Shown: one piece after another, positions 25,610 to 33,602 of the stretch
Numbering within the stretch: the stretch's first letter is position 1
How the letters are laid out: each line of letters starts with the position of its first letter
NCBI GenBank assembly: GCA_963691715.1
Contig: OY829281.1
Coordinates: 2,790,001 to 2,854,000 of the forward strand
Length of the DNA stretch: 64,000 bases
Direction: 5' to 3'
DNA from: HXMU1420-13 sp963691715
GTDB taxonomy: Bacteria; Bacteroidota; Rhodothermia; Balneolales; Balneolaceae
The notes under the pieces: model-generated
Database searches by the model: none
Told to the model about the DNA's origin: nothing
Seen by the model: only the letters and a program-made list of their open reading frames with translations
Program-made: the position numbers and the translations under genes

Positions 25610-26257
25610 ATGACTATTTATCAAAAAATAAGTAGCAAAATATTTGTGCTACTTATTTTATTTTTTACATCAACAAATACTAAAGCTCAAGAAAAGTTTA
25701 TTTTTATATCTACGGAGTCGGCTCACATAACAAAAGATTCCTATTTGGGTTGGTTTAATACGTTTGGTTTACGGGTTGGTTTAGAATATGCTTTCAAACA
25801 GCCTTACACATTGTATTTAGATTATGGAAAACTAACCTATTTTGATGAAGATCAATCTGGTTCTAATATTTTGTACTCATTTATCACTAGAGGTACCATT
25901 ACATACCGTATTTTAAGATTGGGCGGCTATGTAGGACTTTTTGAAAGTGGCAACGTAGATGTAATGTTAAATTTGGGAGGTGCATTACGGTTTAGACAAC
26001 AATCATATCATAATTATTATACCGGAACAGGCGACGAAACCAATACTAATGAATTATATTCTAGAACATTTTATGAGACTTCTAAGGATATTGGGTTAGT
26101 ATTTGGGTTTATATGCAAATACAAAATTAATGAAAAAATACACATTTCAACTTCTGTTTTTTCCGAAAATTATGGTGATACGCGCTATAAAAAAAGTTTT
26201 GATGCAGAAAGTTACTCCTTCATATCCAATCAATTAACTATACATGTAAAACTATAA
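25610..26257 (+). CDS. Predicted outer-membrane beta-barrel protein A of the three-gene block
   Basis: The 215-residue protein has a signal peptide (about 1-26, ending TKAQ). Alternating strands rich in aromatic and glycine residues follow (GWFNTFGLRVGLEYAF; TYRILRLGGYVGLF; DIGLVFGFICKYKI), ending in LTIHVKL, a pattern like the final strand of a barrel. It starts two bases after the lipoprotein gene, so translation is likely coupled. No family name can be given. The third gene of the block begins three bases after its stop. Confidence 0.7.
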   Translation: MTIYQKISSKIFVLLILFFTSTNTKAQEKFIFISTESAHITKDSYLGWFNTFGLRVGLEYAFKQPYTLYLDYGKLTYFDEDQSGSNILYSFITRGTITYRILRLGGYVGLFESGNVDVMLNLGGALRFRQQSYHNYYTGTGDETNTNELYSRTFYETSKDIGLVFGFICKYKINEKIHISTSVFSENYGDTRYKKSFDAESYSFISNQLTIHVKL

Positions 26258-26260
26258 AAA

Positions 26261-26875
26261 ATGTTACCATCAAAAAAACTACTACTTATCGTCTCGTTAT
26301 ATTTCATTAGTCCTACTATTACTAATGCACAAACTATCCAAGATCAAAAAAAAGTTATTCTTTCCTCAGGCTTTGGATACTATGATCCTTTCAGGACAGG
26401 AGAAAAAGGAAACTTATTTTTTTCAAAAATATTATTCAAAACAAAGAGTGAAACATACATTGGTTTTGGTTTTGAAACATCGTTAATGTTCAATGAATAT
26501 GACGAATATACTGCATTTAGAGGAAATCGTTTTTATCAAGTTTACTATTTATATAATCTTCATTTTGAAAAAAATATTTACATTGGAAAACAAAAACATC
26601 ACATTTTAGGTTATGGAACGGGACTTGTTTATGAACAACAAAAATCTGCAGAAGCTCATGTAGGTACTAGAACAAATATAAATGGAGAAGTAGAATATTA
26701 TTATACAGTTAATGTAAGTGATGAAAAACAAAGTGATGCAGGAACATTTTTTGAGCTAAATTATAAATACAAAAGAAAAAATGTAGGACTTGGGTTAAGG
26801 TTAAAAGGTCATGTACTATTAAATATTGGGTTTTCAGGTTTAATAATAAACCCAACCATAAGCGTATCAATTTAG
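26261..26875 (+). CDS. Predicted outer-membrane beta-barrel protein B of the three-gene block
   Basis: The 204-residue protein has a signal peptide (about 1-23, ending TNAQ) and a series of amphipathic strands (SETYIGFGFETSLMF; FYQVYYLYNLHFEKNIYIG; YKYKRKNVGLGLRLKG). It is similar in design to the preceding protein but not obviously alignable with it. Its stop overlaps the stop of the convergent DUF3822-like gene by four bases. It may form an envelope complex with the lipoprotein and barrel A; this is inference from gene order only. Confidence 0.7.
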   Translation: MLPSKKLLLIVSLYFISPTITNAQTIQDQKKVILSSGFGYYDPFRTGEKGNLFFSKILFKTKSETYIGFGFETSLMFNEYDEYTAFRGNRFYQVYYLYNLHFEKNIYIGKQKHHILGYGTGLVYEQQKSAEAHVGTRTNINGEVEYYYTVNVSDEKQSDAGTFFELNYKYKRKNVGLGLRLKGHVLLNIGFSGLIINPTISVSI

Positions 26876-27732
26876 AACTCTAAACTTAACAAGATAGCAG
26901 GGAAAGCCTCTGCCAAATCAAACCCATAGGTTATTTCATCGGCAAGCACACCCATTTCATCTAGTGTATTTAAGAATACAGCTTTAGTAGACGCATCCCA
27001 GAAATGTTGAAGCACTCTTTCTATTTCATGTGTGTCTTTACCAAATAAATAGGTATGATCATGTAAACCCATAATCCAGTTTGAGTGCTGTGCAGTTTGA
27101 AGCCAGAGATAGGGAAGGTCTTCACAGTGATCAAATTTTATGTAGGTGGCAGCACGAAATTTACCTAGTACAAAAGAAGAAATTGAAATTGCATGGTTAT
27201 GGCATCCAATCATTAGAAAGGATGCACTGCTTCTTGTAGTTTCAGACCAAATGGATGCAATTTCAAAATCACTGGAATAATCATTCGTTCCGACTGAAAG
27301 TGCTAGCTTATTTAGTCCTTCCATTACAGATCTACGACGAATACATAAAAACTTAAATTGATTTTTTGAAACAGCGTGCCAAGTAGGTTCAATTTCTTCA
27401 CGTGAAACACCCTTCATGATGATGGAAAGATGATCTTCACGTTCATCTGAATTATCATAAACTACTTTTGGTAGGGCTGTCCAGCATTCGTCGGATAAAG
27501 AAGTTAATACTCTTAAGGAAGCAATATTATGTTCCTTTACAATATCTTCAACGGTTTGTTGAATATGTAAGTATTGCTTTGGGTGTTGAGAACGAATGGC
27601 TTCAGCCACATCGAAATTAAAATCGAAACTGCCTATTTCTTTTAATGTAGCTTCGGCATCAGGTTGGTTAATAGCATAATATAACCGATCAGAAAAGAAG
27701 CAAAGGCCTAAATTCTGTGATGCCTCATTCAT
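26872..27732 (-). CDS. DUF3822-like protein
   Basis: This 286-residue protein has no signal peptide. Its length, its spaced hydrophobic strands (FLMIGCHNHAISISSF; ATYIKFDHCEDLPYLW) and its place near rsmD and coaD fit the Bacteroidota DUF3822 family, which is thought to have an actin/Hsp70-like ATPase fold. No function is established. The first codon overlaps the stop of the preceding GspG-like gene. The family call relies partly on gene neighbourhood and is moderate. Confidence 0.6.
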   Translation of the reverse strand: MNEASQNLGLCFFSDRLYYAINQPDAEATLKEIGSFDFNFDVAEAIRSQHPKQYLHIQQTVEDIVKEHNIASLRVLTSLSDECWTALPKVVYDNSDEREDHLSIIMKGVSREEIEPTWHAVSKNQFKFLCIRRRSVMEGLNKLALSVGTNDYSSDFEIASIWSETTRSSASFLMIGCHNHAISISSFVLGKFRAATYIKFDHCEDLPYLWLQTAQHSNWIMGLHDHTYLFGKDTHEIERVLQHFWDASTKAVFLNTLDEMGVLADEITYGFDLAEAFPAILLSLEF

Positions 27733-28205
27733 TAATTCCAGCTAGGTGCGTTTCTCATCGTTGTTCTACTCAAGCTTCCAACTTTATCATCCGAATCAGG
27801 ATCTTCAAGAAGATATAAAGGTGGTCTTGTAGTGTCGTTTAAGGTATACGTAAATCTTTCATTAGAACGCGGAGCAATAATCATAGACTCAGGCGAATAT
27901 TCCAGCGGTGGAAGTTGGCGAAACAGCGTATCCCCCATAGAAATCATAAGCGAATCATTAGCTAGGTAGGAGACCACACTGTCTAGTCCTCCATCGGTTG
28001 GTGGGAAGTGCCCAAATCGACTTTCATACTGAACAAGTGCATCTTTAAGTGTGAGCATTCTATGGCGAACTCGTTCCGTTTCTGCTTCACGATCTTTCAC
28101 TTCTTGATAAGGGGTTACTATCGAATCGTAAAGTAACCATGTTAATCCTATTATTACGATTCCAAGAACAATGCTTATAATTTTATTTCGGGTATCGATA
28201 TCCAT
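27732..28205 (-). CDS. Membrane-anchored protein with a GspG-like C-terminal segment
   Basis: The 157-residue protein begins with one membrane span (about 8-27), then a coiled-coil stretch (YQEVKDREAETERVRHRML). The segment LVQYESRFGHFPPTDGGLDS resembles the C-terminal region of type II pseudopilins such as GspG. No prepilin peptidase site is visible before the span, so it is probably not a processed pilin. The start is placed at the ATG at 28205; the frame is open to a GTG at 28271 and the longer form cannot be excluded. It overlaps the start of the DUF3822-like gene. Confidence 0.65.
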   Translation of the reverse strand: MDIDTRNKIISIVLGIVIIGLTWLLYDSIVTPYQEVKDREAETERVRHRMLTLKDALVQYESRFGHFPPTDGGLDSVVSYLANDSLMISMGDTLFRQLPPLEYSPESMIIAPRSNERFTYTLNDTTRPPLYLLEDPDSDDKVGSLSRTTMRNAPSWN

Positions 28206-28370
28206 TTGTGAGGCAGATTGAAATTTATTGTTTGATTCTTTAATTAGTGAGGCAAGAAAATACATGCGCACTTTTACATATGCAACCTACGCAATCTGTT
28301 TAAAATTAGCACTACAATTATTTAAAGGTGTAAATATCTTTATTTTTAATTCACAATTAAAAGAAAGAGT

Positions 28371-29672
28371 TTGAACAGGCAAATTTTAAGGCTTGCTATA
28401 CCTAATATTTTAAGTAATTTATCGGTCCCACTATTGGGAGCCATTGATACAGCTGTTATAGGTCATCTCGATGAAGTATACTATCTGGGAGCAATTGCAG
28501 TTGGTAGCATAGTATTTGATTTTATTTTTTGGGGGTTCGGCTTTTTGCGAATGGGAACTACTGGGCTAGTGGCTCAAGCTTATGGAGCCAATGATAGCAG
28601 TGAGTGCAAAAACATATTATTGCGTGTTATACTTGTTGCCCTTACAGCAAGTTTGTTCATTCTATTGCTGCAATGGCCAATCTTAGAATTATCGTTGTTT
28701 ATCATCAATGCTTCCAATGAAGTTGAATTTTATATGCGGCAGTATTACCAGATAAGGATATTTGCTGCTCCAGCTACATTAGCTTTATTTGCTATAAACG
28801 GTTGGTTCCTTGGGATGCAAAATGCTCGTTTCCCAATGTATATAACCATTGTTCTAAATGTTTTGAATATAGTTCTTAATTTAGTTTTGGTGATTCAGTT
28901 CGATTTAAATGTGAAAGGGGTAGCGTGGGGAAGTCTTATATCGAGTTATATTGCAATTGGATATGCCATGTTACTATATAAGAAAAACTATTATGATAAA
29001 ACCCTAGAATTAAATTGGGATTCGATATTGAAAAAATCTGAACTGAAAAAGTTTTTATCCGTTAATTCAGACATTTTTGTACGCACCCTTTGCTTAATCT
29101 TTTCCTACGCTTTTTTTACCGCAAAATCTGCCGAAAGTGGGGATATTGTTCTTGCTGCGAATACCATTTTATTACAACTATGGTATATCAGTGCCTATGG
29201 AATAGATGGATTTGCCTTTGCAGCCGAAAGTTTAGTAGGTAGATTTTTTGGTGCTCGTGACTGGAAGCGTTTAAAATTAGCGATAACATGGAGTTTGGTA
29301 TGGGGACTTGGTCTAGGGCTGGTAGGTACCATTATATACGGTTTAAATGGCACCTACTTAATTCGATTGTTCACAAACCAAGATGTAGTGATTACTGCTG
29401 CCTCAACGGTGTTAATTTGGACAATAATGGCTCCATTTATCAATAGTATTTGTTTTATTTGGGATGGTGTTTACATTGGGGCAACCTCGACCGGAGCAAT
29501 GAGGAATTCAATGCTTATTGCAACCATAATTGTTTTTATTCCTGTGTATTATTTTACAGAAGAATTATTAGGAGCACATGCGCTATGGTTGGCAATGATA
29601 GTATTTATGGTGGCAAGAGGAGTATCACTTACCGTTATGGCTCCAAAGTATATTTTCATACATCGGAATTAA
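28371..29672 (+). CDS. MATE-family efflux transporter (DinF-like)
   Basis: The 433-residue protein has about twelve membrane spans and the MATE pattern: LAIPNILSNLSVPLLGAIDTAVIGHLD at the front, FWGFGFLRMGTTGLVAQAYG, and in the second half DGFAFAAESLVGRFFGARDW. Such transporters export cationic drugs or metabolites in exchange for sodium or protons. The start is a TTG at 28371 with an AAGAAAGAG ribosome site. The next gene, sixA-like, begins 16 bases after it. Confidence 0.92.
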   Translation: MNRQILRLAIPNILSNLSVPLLGAIDTAVIGHLDEVYYLGAIAVGSIVFDFIFWGFGFLRMGTTGLVAQAYGANDSSECKNILLRVILVALTASLFILLLQWPILELSLFIINASNEVEFYMRQYYQIRIFAAPATLALFAINGWFLGMQNARFPMYITIVLNVLNIVLNLVLVIQFDLNVKGVAWGSLISSYIAIGYAMLLYKKNYYDKTLELNWDSILKKSELKKFLSVNSDIFVRTLCLIFSYAFFTAKSAESGDIVLAANTILLQLWYISAYGIDGFAFAAESLVGRFFGARDWKRLKLAITWSLVWGLGLGLVGTIIYGLNGTYLIRLFTNQDVVITAASTVLIWTIMAPFINSICFIWDGVYIGATSTGAMRNSMLIATIIVFIPVYYFTEELLGAHALWLAMIVFMVARGVSLTVMAPKYIFIHRN

Positions 29673-29688
29673 CAGATAAGGCAAACCT

Positions 29689-30201
29689 ATGAAATATATT
29701 TTTTTACTACGACATGCGAAATCAAGCTGGGATGATCTTAATCTAAGAGATTTCGACAGACCATTATCAAAAAGAGGGTTTCAAGATGCTCCAAAAATGG
29801 GAAAGTTTTTAAGAAAGATTAGTTACCGTCCAGAATATATTGTGTCATCACCGGCAGAAAGAGCACGGCAAACAACGCTTCTTTGTTTAGAAGGTATGAA
29901 GAAAGACGAGAGCTTAGTTACATGGGACCATGGTTTATATTTCGAGACGGTGGCATCTTATTTTAAAGCTATCCATAAAACACCTACAAACCGGGAGAGT
30001 ATAATGCTAGTAGGCCATAACCCCCTTATTGAAGAAACGGTAGGTTTACTAAGTGGTGGAAAACATAGTACAGTATTTAGGGTGCCCACTGCTGGTTTAG
30101 TTTGTCTTGAATCCTACGCTATTCGATGGGACGAAATTAATCCGGGAACATGCCAAGTAAAATGGATGATGATTCCAAAAATACTTAAAGAACTGATCTA
30201 G
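29689..30201 (+). CDS. SixA-type histidine phosphatase
   Basis: A 170-residue member of the histidine phosphatase (RHG) superfamily. It has the catalytic LLRHAKSSW block (His8 of RHA), the second arginine in SSPAERARQTT, and the second histidine in LVGHNPLIEE. SixA of E. coli removes phosphate from histidine phosphotransfer proteins; Bacteroidota relatives are uncharacterised. The gene follows the MATE gene on the same strand, and its stop overlaps the stop of the convergent S46-like gene within a shared CTAG. Confidence 0.9.
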   Translation: MKYIFLLRHAKSSWDDLNLRDFDRPLSKRGFQDAPKMGKFLRKISYRPEYIVSSPAERARQTTLLCLEGMKKDESLVTWDHGLYFETVASYFKAIHKTPTNRESIMLVGHNPLIEETVGLLSGGKHSTVFRVPTAGLVCLESYAIRWDEINPGTCQVKWMMIPKILKELI

Positions 30202-32183
30202 TTTTTTATCTCTGCAAACCAATCATCGTTTATAGAATCATTCTCCCATTGTCTATATAAATACGGCACAGATACACTTTTTAGAAAGGCGTTTTCTTCA
30301 CTAAAGCTATAGTTCCCGCCTATATATTCAGACGAATTAGAGGTTATTCCCAATAGTGTTCCATCCAACGAAAGTACAGCACTTCCTTTAGCATTGGCAG
30401 AAAAATCGTTATTAGTTAATAAAAATTTGTGATGTTCATTTATGGCTGAATCAATAAATCCAAGGTTATATCGTAATGTTCCATTTGCATCTGGAGTAAA
30501 TGTAGATTCTCCCAGAAATTCCAAATATGCGGCATTAAATACTTGTAAAGCTGGTTTTTGGTATGCAAGAAATATAGAATGATTATTTCTGTTCATATCA
30601 TTTACAAAAAGTATTTCATCAAGTATTGAAAATAAAGTATCTGAATAAAATACATTCGGATTCAAATCCTCAGTCTTTAGAGTTGTATCAAATAAAAAAG
30701 AGCTATCTACTTGACGCTGTAAAAATCTTAGTGCCCAAGTTGAAGGCTCAAGATTAGTGTTATCAAACGAAATGCCATCTAGACTAGGTAATTGTTGGGA
30801 TTCTGGTAATGATTTTAGAGCCACCAAGGTATTGCTCATAAAACGTAATTCAGTAGTTATGTCTATTGAAGCTCTAATTTTTTTTATGTTGTTTAGTGTA
30901 GTACTTTTAAAATCTGAAAGGTCTTGTTCTGATTTTTTTGTAGATAATTGTTCAATAAAGTTTTTGGCTTGATTTGCTAAATCATCTAGTTGACTTAATC
31001 GGAGAGCGTAAGTAGTGGTATAAAAACTTGCTCCATTTTGTTCGGCAATATCATACGCTTGATCTACAAAAGTGAAAATTTCCCTGTAGTTTGCTTCAAT
31101 GGTAGAATCGGATTTTAGCCATTCGTTAAATTCAGCCTGTATGTTCTCTTTGTACTTAATCATTGAATCATTATGTAAAGAGCGCTGAATGTCAGTAAAT
31201 CTTTCTATTTCTGATTTAATATTGTAACGAGAGTATAAACCTGCATACAATAAGCTTGTATTTGATGCAGAGATTGAGTCTTGTATATTAATGAATGATT
31301 GGTAAGTATTTAATATAACACGATTTGTTACATTTTTATAAAAATTCAATGCTCGTAAGGGGTAATTTCTATATGTACTTGTTGGAAAACCAAGAGCAAC
31401 AGTAGCATTGTGGTCTATGTTGATGTTTCCCACTTTGAAGTGTGCTTCATTTTGATAAGGAACGTTTGGGTTGTTGGATGTATTTTGCGTGGATTGATCA
31501 TCTCTATATACCCTTAATAAAGCTGTTGATGAAGAAATTGCATGATATAAAGAATCACTATTTGAGAGCATATGTTCATCTAGTTTAAGGTCATCATTCC
31601 ATACAAGCCGTACATCTTTAAAGGGCTTGTAGACACTTAGTATTTTATGATTGCCGCCATATATCTCATTAATCTGCACTAAAAAATTTGGATATTTCGA
31701 TTGTGCAGTTTCAATCAATGTTCTTGTTACTTCTTGTTTAATTTGATTGATTTGATAGTTTGAAGATTGAGCAGATATTTGTCTTGAATATTCTTCTGTA
31801 ACATCCATCTCATCGATTAAGATAAGTGCAGAAATATTAGGTAGAGAAAGTTCATGTTCTCTTGCTGTAGCTGAAAAACCATTTAATACATGGTTATGCT
31901 TAGGAATTTGAGATACCATTGACAGCACAGGATCATAGGTAGTGAGTAATAGTCCATTATTGGAAATAAATACTCCATTTCCAATAATGGTATTTCCATT
32001 TACTATTTTTACTACTGCTTTGGTGTATGATGTATCGATGGGAAAGTTTAACGTATGTGTTAACTGAAATCCTTGTTGAACTTTTAATGGTATTTTCTGA
32101 TCGAGTAAACTTTCTTTGGTGGCGGTACATGCTAAGAACGTTGCAAATAAAATGACAAGTGTGAACTTTTTTATATTTAGCAT
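30198..32183 (-). CDS. S46-family peptidase homologue without a catalytic triad (lipoprotein)
   Basis: The 661-residue protein follows the dipeptidyl-peptidase 7/11 (S46) fold from end to end. Landmarks are the early GNGVFISNNGLLLTTYD, the middle NATVALGFPTSTYRNYP, and the late TPDANGTLRYNLGFID. Compared with the family pattern as I know it, the TNHHC block with the catalytic His reads TTYDP (81-85), the GDFS aspartate block reads SSTA (Asp to about Ser219), and GNSGSP reads AKGSA (Ser to about Lys599). All three triad positions are lost, so peptide cleavage is not expected. A lipobox ends at Cys19. It may bind peptides or scaffold other envelope proteins. Confidence 0.85.
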   Translation of the reverse strand: MLNIKKFTLVILFATFLACTATKESLLDQKIPLKVQQGFQLTHTLNFPIDTSYTKAVVKIVNGNTIIGNGVFISNNGLLLTTYDPVLSMVSQIPKHNHVLNGFSATAREHELSLPNISALILIDEMDVTEEYSRQISAQSSNYQINQIKQEVTRTLIETAQSKYPNFLVQINEIYGGNHKILSVYKPFKDVRLVWNDDLKLDEHMLSNSDSLYHAISSSTALLRVYRDDQSTQNTSNNPNVPYQNEAHFKVGNINIDHNATVALGFPTSTYRNYPLRALNFYKNVTNRVILNTYQSFINIQDSISASNTSLLYAGLYSRYNIKSEIERFTDIQRSLHNDSMIKYKENIQAEFNEWLKSDSTIEANYREIFTFVDQAYDIAEQNGASFYTTTYALRLSQLDDLANQAKNFIEQLSTKKSEQDLSDFKSTTLNNIKKIRASIDITTELRFMSNTLVALKSLPESQQLPSLDGISFDNTNLEPSTWALRFLQRQVDSSFLFDTTLKTEDLNPNVFYSDTLFSILDEILFVNDMNRNNHSIFLAYQKPALQVFNAAYLEFLGESTFTPDANGTLRYNLGFIDSAINEHHKFLLTNNDFSANAKGSAVLSLDGTLLGITSNSSEYIGGNYSFSEENAFLKSVSVPYLYRQWENDSINDDWFAEIKN

Positions 32184-32251
32184 TATCTAAATAATCTATT
32201 TTCTATATTCAGTTAAAGATGCGAACTAAATCCATTAGATAAAAAAAGTTC

Positions 32252-32599
32252 ATGAATTATACATTTAATCAATTTTATTTGTGCAAAACTCCTCTTAGTG
32301 CTGAGGGGCCTTCAGATGTTGAAATAATCACAAAAGCCGAGAATAGTGAGGATTTTCCTCGAGTATTTAAAGAATTCGAAGAACTTCGATCACATGCTTT
32401 TAATAAAGACAATGTTTACAGTGTTGTCCGTGCTGATGATATTTATGAATTAATTCGCACATCGAGCGATAAATTGGCGAAAGAAGAAGCTTATGAAAAA
32501 GCACAGTCAGAAATTATAACCAATTTGCAGCATAGAGTAATGCAGGGCGGCGATGCTAATGCAAAAGCAATTTTGAAAGAAGTCTACGACATCGATTAA
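32252..32599 (+). CDS. Unknown cytoplasmic protein, 115 residues
   Basis: I do not recognise this protein. It has no signal peptide or membrane span. The second half is helical and charged (DDIYELIRTSSDKLAKEEAYEKAQSE). It stands between the divergent S46-like gene and mscS, 68 bases upstream of the latter and on the same strand. Codon use and composition look normal, so it is probably a real gene. Confidence 0.6.
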   Translation: MNYTFNQFYLCKTPLSAEGPSDVEIITKAENSEDFPRVFKEFEELRSHAFNKDNVYSVVRADDIYELIRTSSDKLAKEEAYEKAQSEIITNLQHRVMQGGDANAKAILKEVYDID

Positions 32600-32667
32600 T
32601 CAATCAATAGTTAGAAAATAGCTTTAAACATTTGAATTCAAACCTAATATCACTCTCAAAAATTTAG

Positions 32668-33480
32668 ATGAAAGAACTAAATTTTAGCCCAGACATATTG
32701 ATGGAGCACATTCTTTCGTACGCACCAAAAGTCTTAGGAGCAATTGTTGTACTTATTGTTGGGCTATGGATTGTGAAATTGTTTTCCAATTTAATCGGAA
32801 AAGTAATCAGAAACTCCATTATTGATGATTCACTTGAAGGGTTTCTTATTAGCTTGATCTCGATCCTGCTAAAAATAATGGTGTATATCTCTTCGATTGG
32901 TATGTTGGGGATTGAGATGACATCATTTATTGCCATTTTAGGTGCTGCAGGTTTAGCAGTTGGGATGGCCTTATCTGGAACATTGCAAAATTTTGCTGGT
33001 GGTGTTATGATCTTATTATTCAAACCGTTTAAGGTAGGGGATTATATAAGCGCTCAGGGTCATTCTGGTTCTGTTAAAGAGATCCAAATATTTGTAACAC
33101 AGTTAGCTACCCCAGATAATAAAACAATTTTTATCCCTAATGGCCCTTTAGCAAACGACTCACTTATAAATTTTTCTGCGCAAGAAACAAGGCGGGTAGA
33201 ATGGGTTTTTTCCATCAGTTATGGGGATGATGTTGAAGTTGCTTTTGAAGTACTCAGAACTTTGCTGGCGTCTGATGATCGTATATTAAATGACCCTGAA
33301 CCATTTATGGCTCTTTCAAAATTGGCAGAAAGTTCAGTTGATATTACTGTAAGAGTTTGGGTGAAAGGTGCAGATTATTGGAGTGTTTATTATAGAATGA
33401 ATGAAGAAGTTTATAAGAACTTTAGTACACATGGTTTACGCATTCCTTTTCCTCAAACTGAAGTGCATATTCATAAATGA
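32668..33480 (+). CDS. Small-conductance mechanosensitive channel (MscS family)
   Basis: This 270-residue channel opens under membrane tension to release solutes during osmotic downshift. Three membrane spans lie in the first 110 residues. The pore-lining helix reads GAAGLAVGMALSGTLQNFAGGVMILLF in two parts, followed by the conserved KPFKVGDYI and the beta-domain start GSVKEIQIF. Length is close to E. coli MscS (286). No partner gene is obvious. Confidence 0.94.
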   Translation: MKELNFSPDILMEHILSYAPKVLGAIVVLIVGLWIVKLFSNLIGKVIRNSIIDDSLEGFLISLISILLKIMVYISSIGMLGIEMTSFIAILGAAGLAVGMALSGTLQNFAGGVMILLFKPFKVGDYISAQGHSGSVKEIQIFVTQLATPDNKTIFIPNGPLANDSLINFSAQETRRVEWVFSISYGDDVEVAFEVLRTLLASDDRILNDPEPFMALSKLAESSVDITVRVWVKGADYWSVYYRMNEEVYKNFSTHGLRIPFPQTEVHIHK

Positions 33481-33602
33481 TGATCAATTTTTAAATGATC
33501 ATTAAACATTTCTTAGGTGTTGCTTATCCCGTTTAACTTCCTTTATCTTTAAAAACGAAGGCATAAGCCGAATTAACGAACCAAGTGGAAAGGAAGGTAG
33601 TT

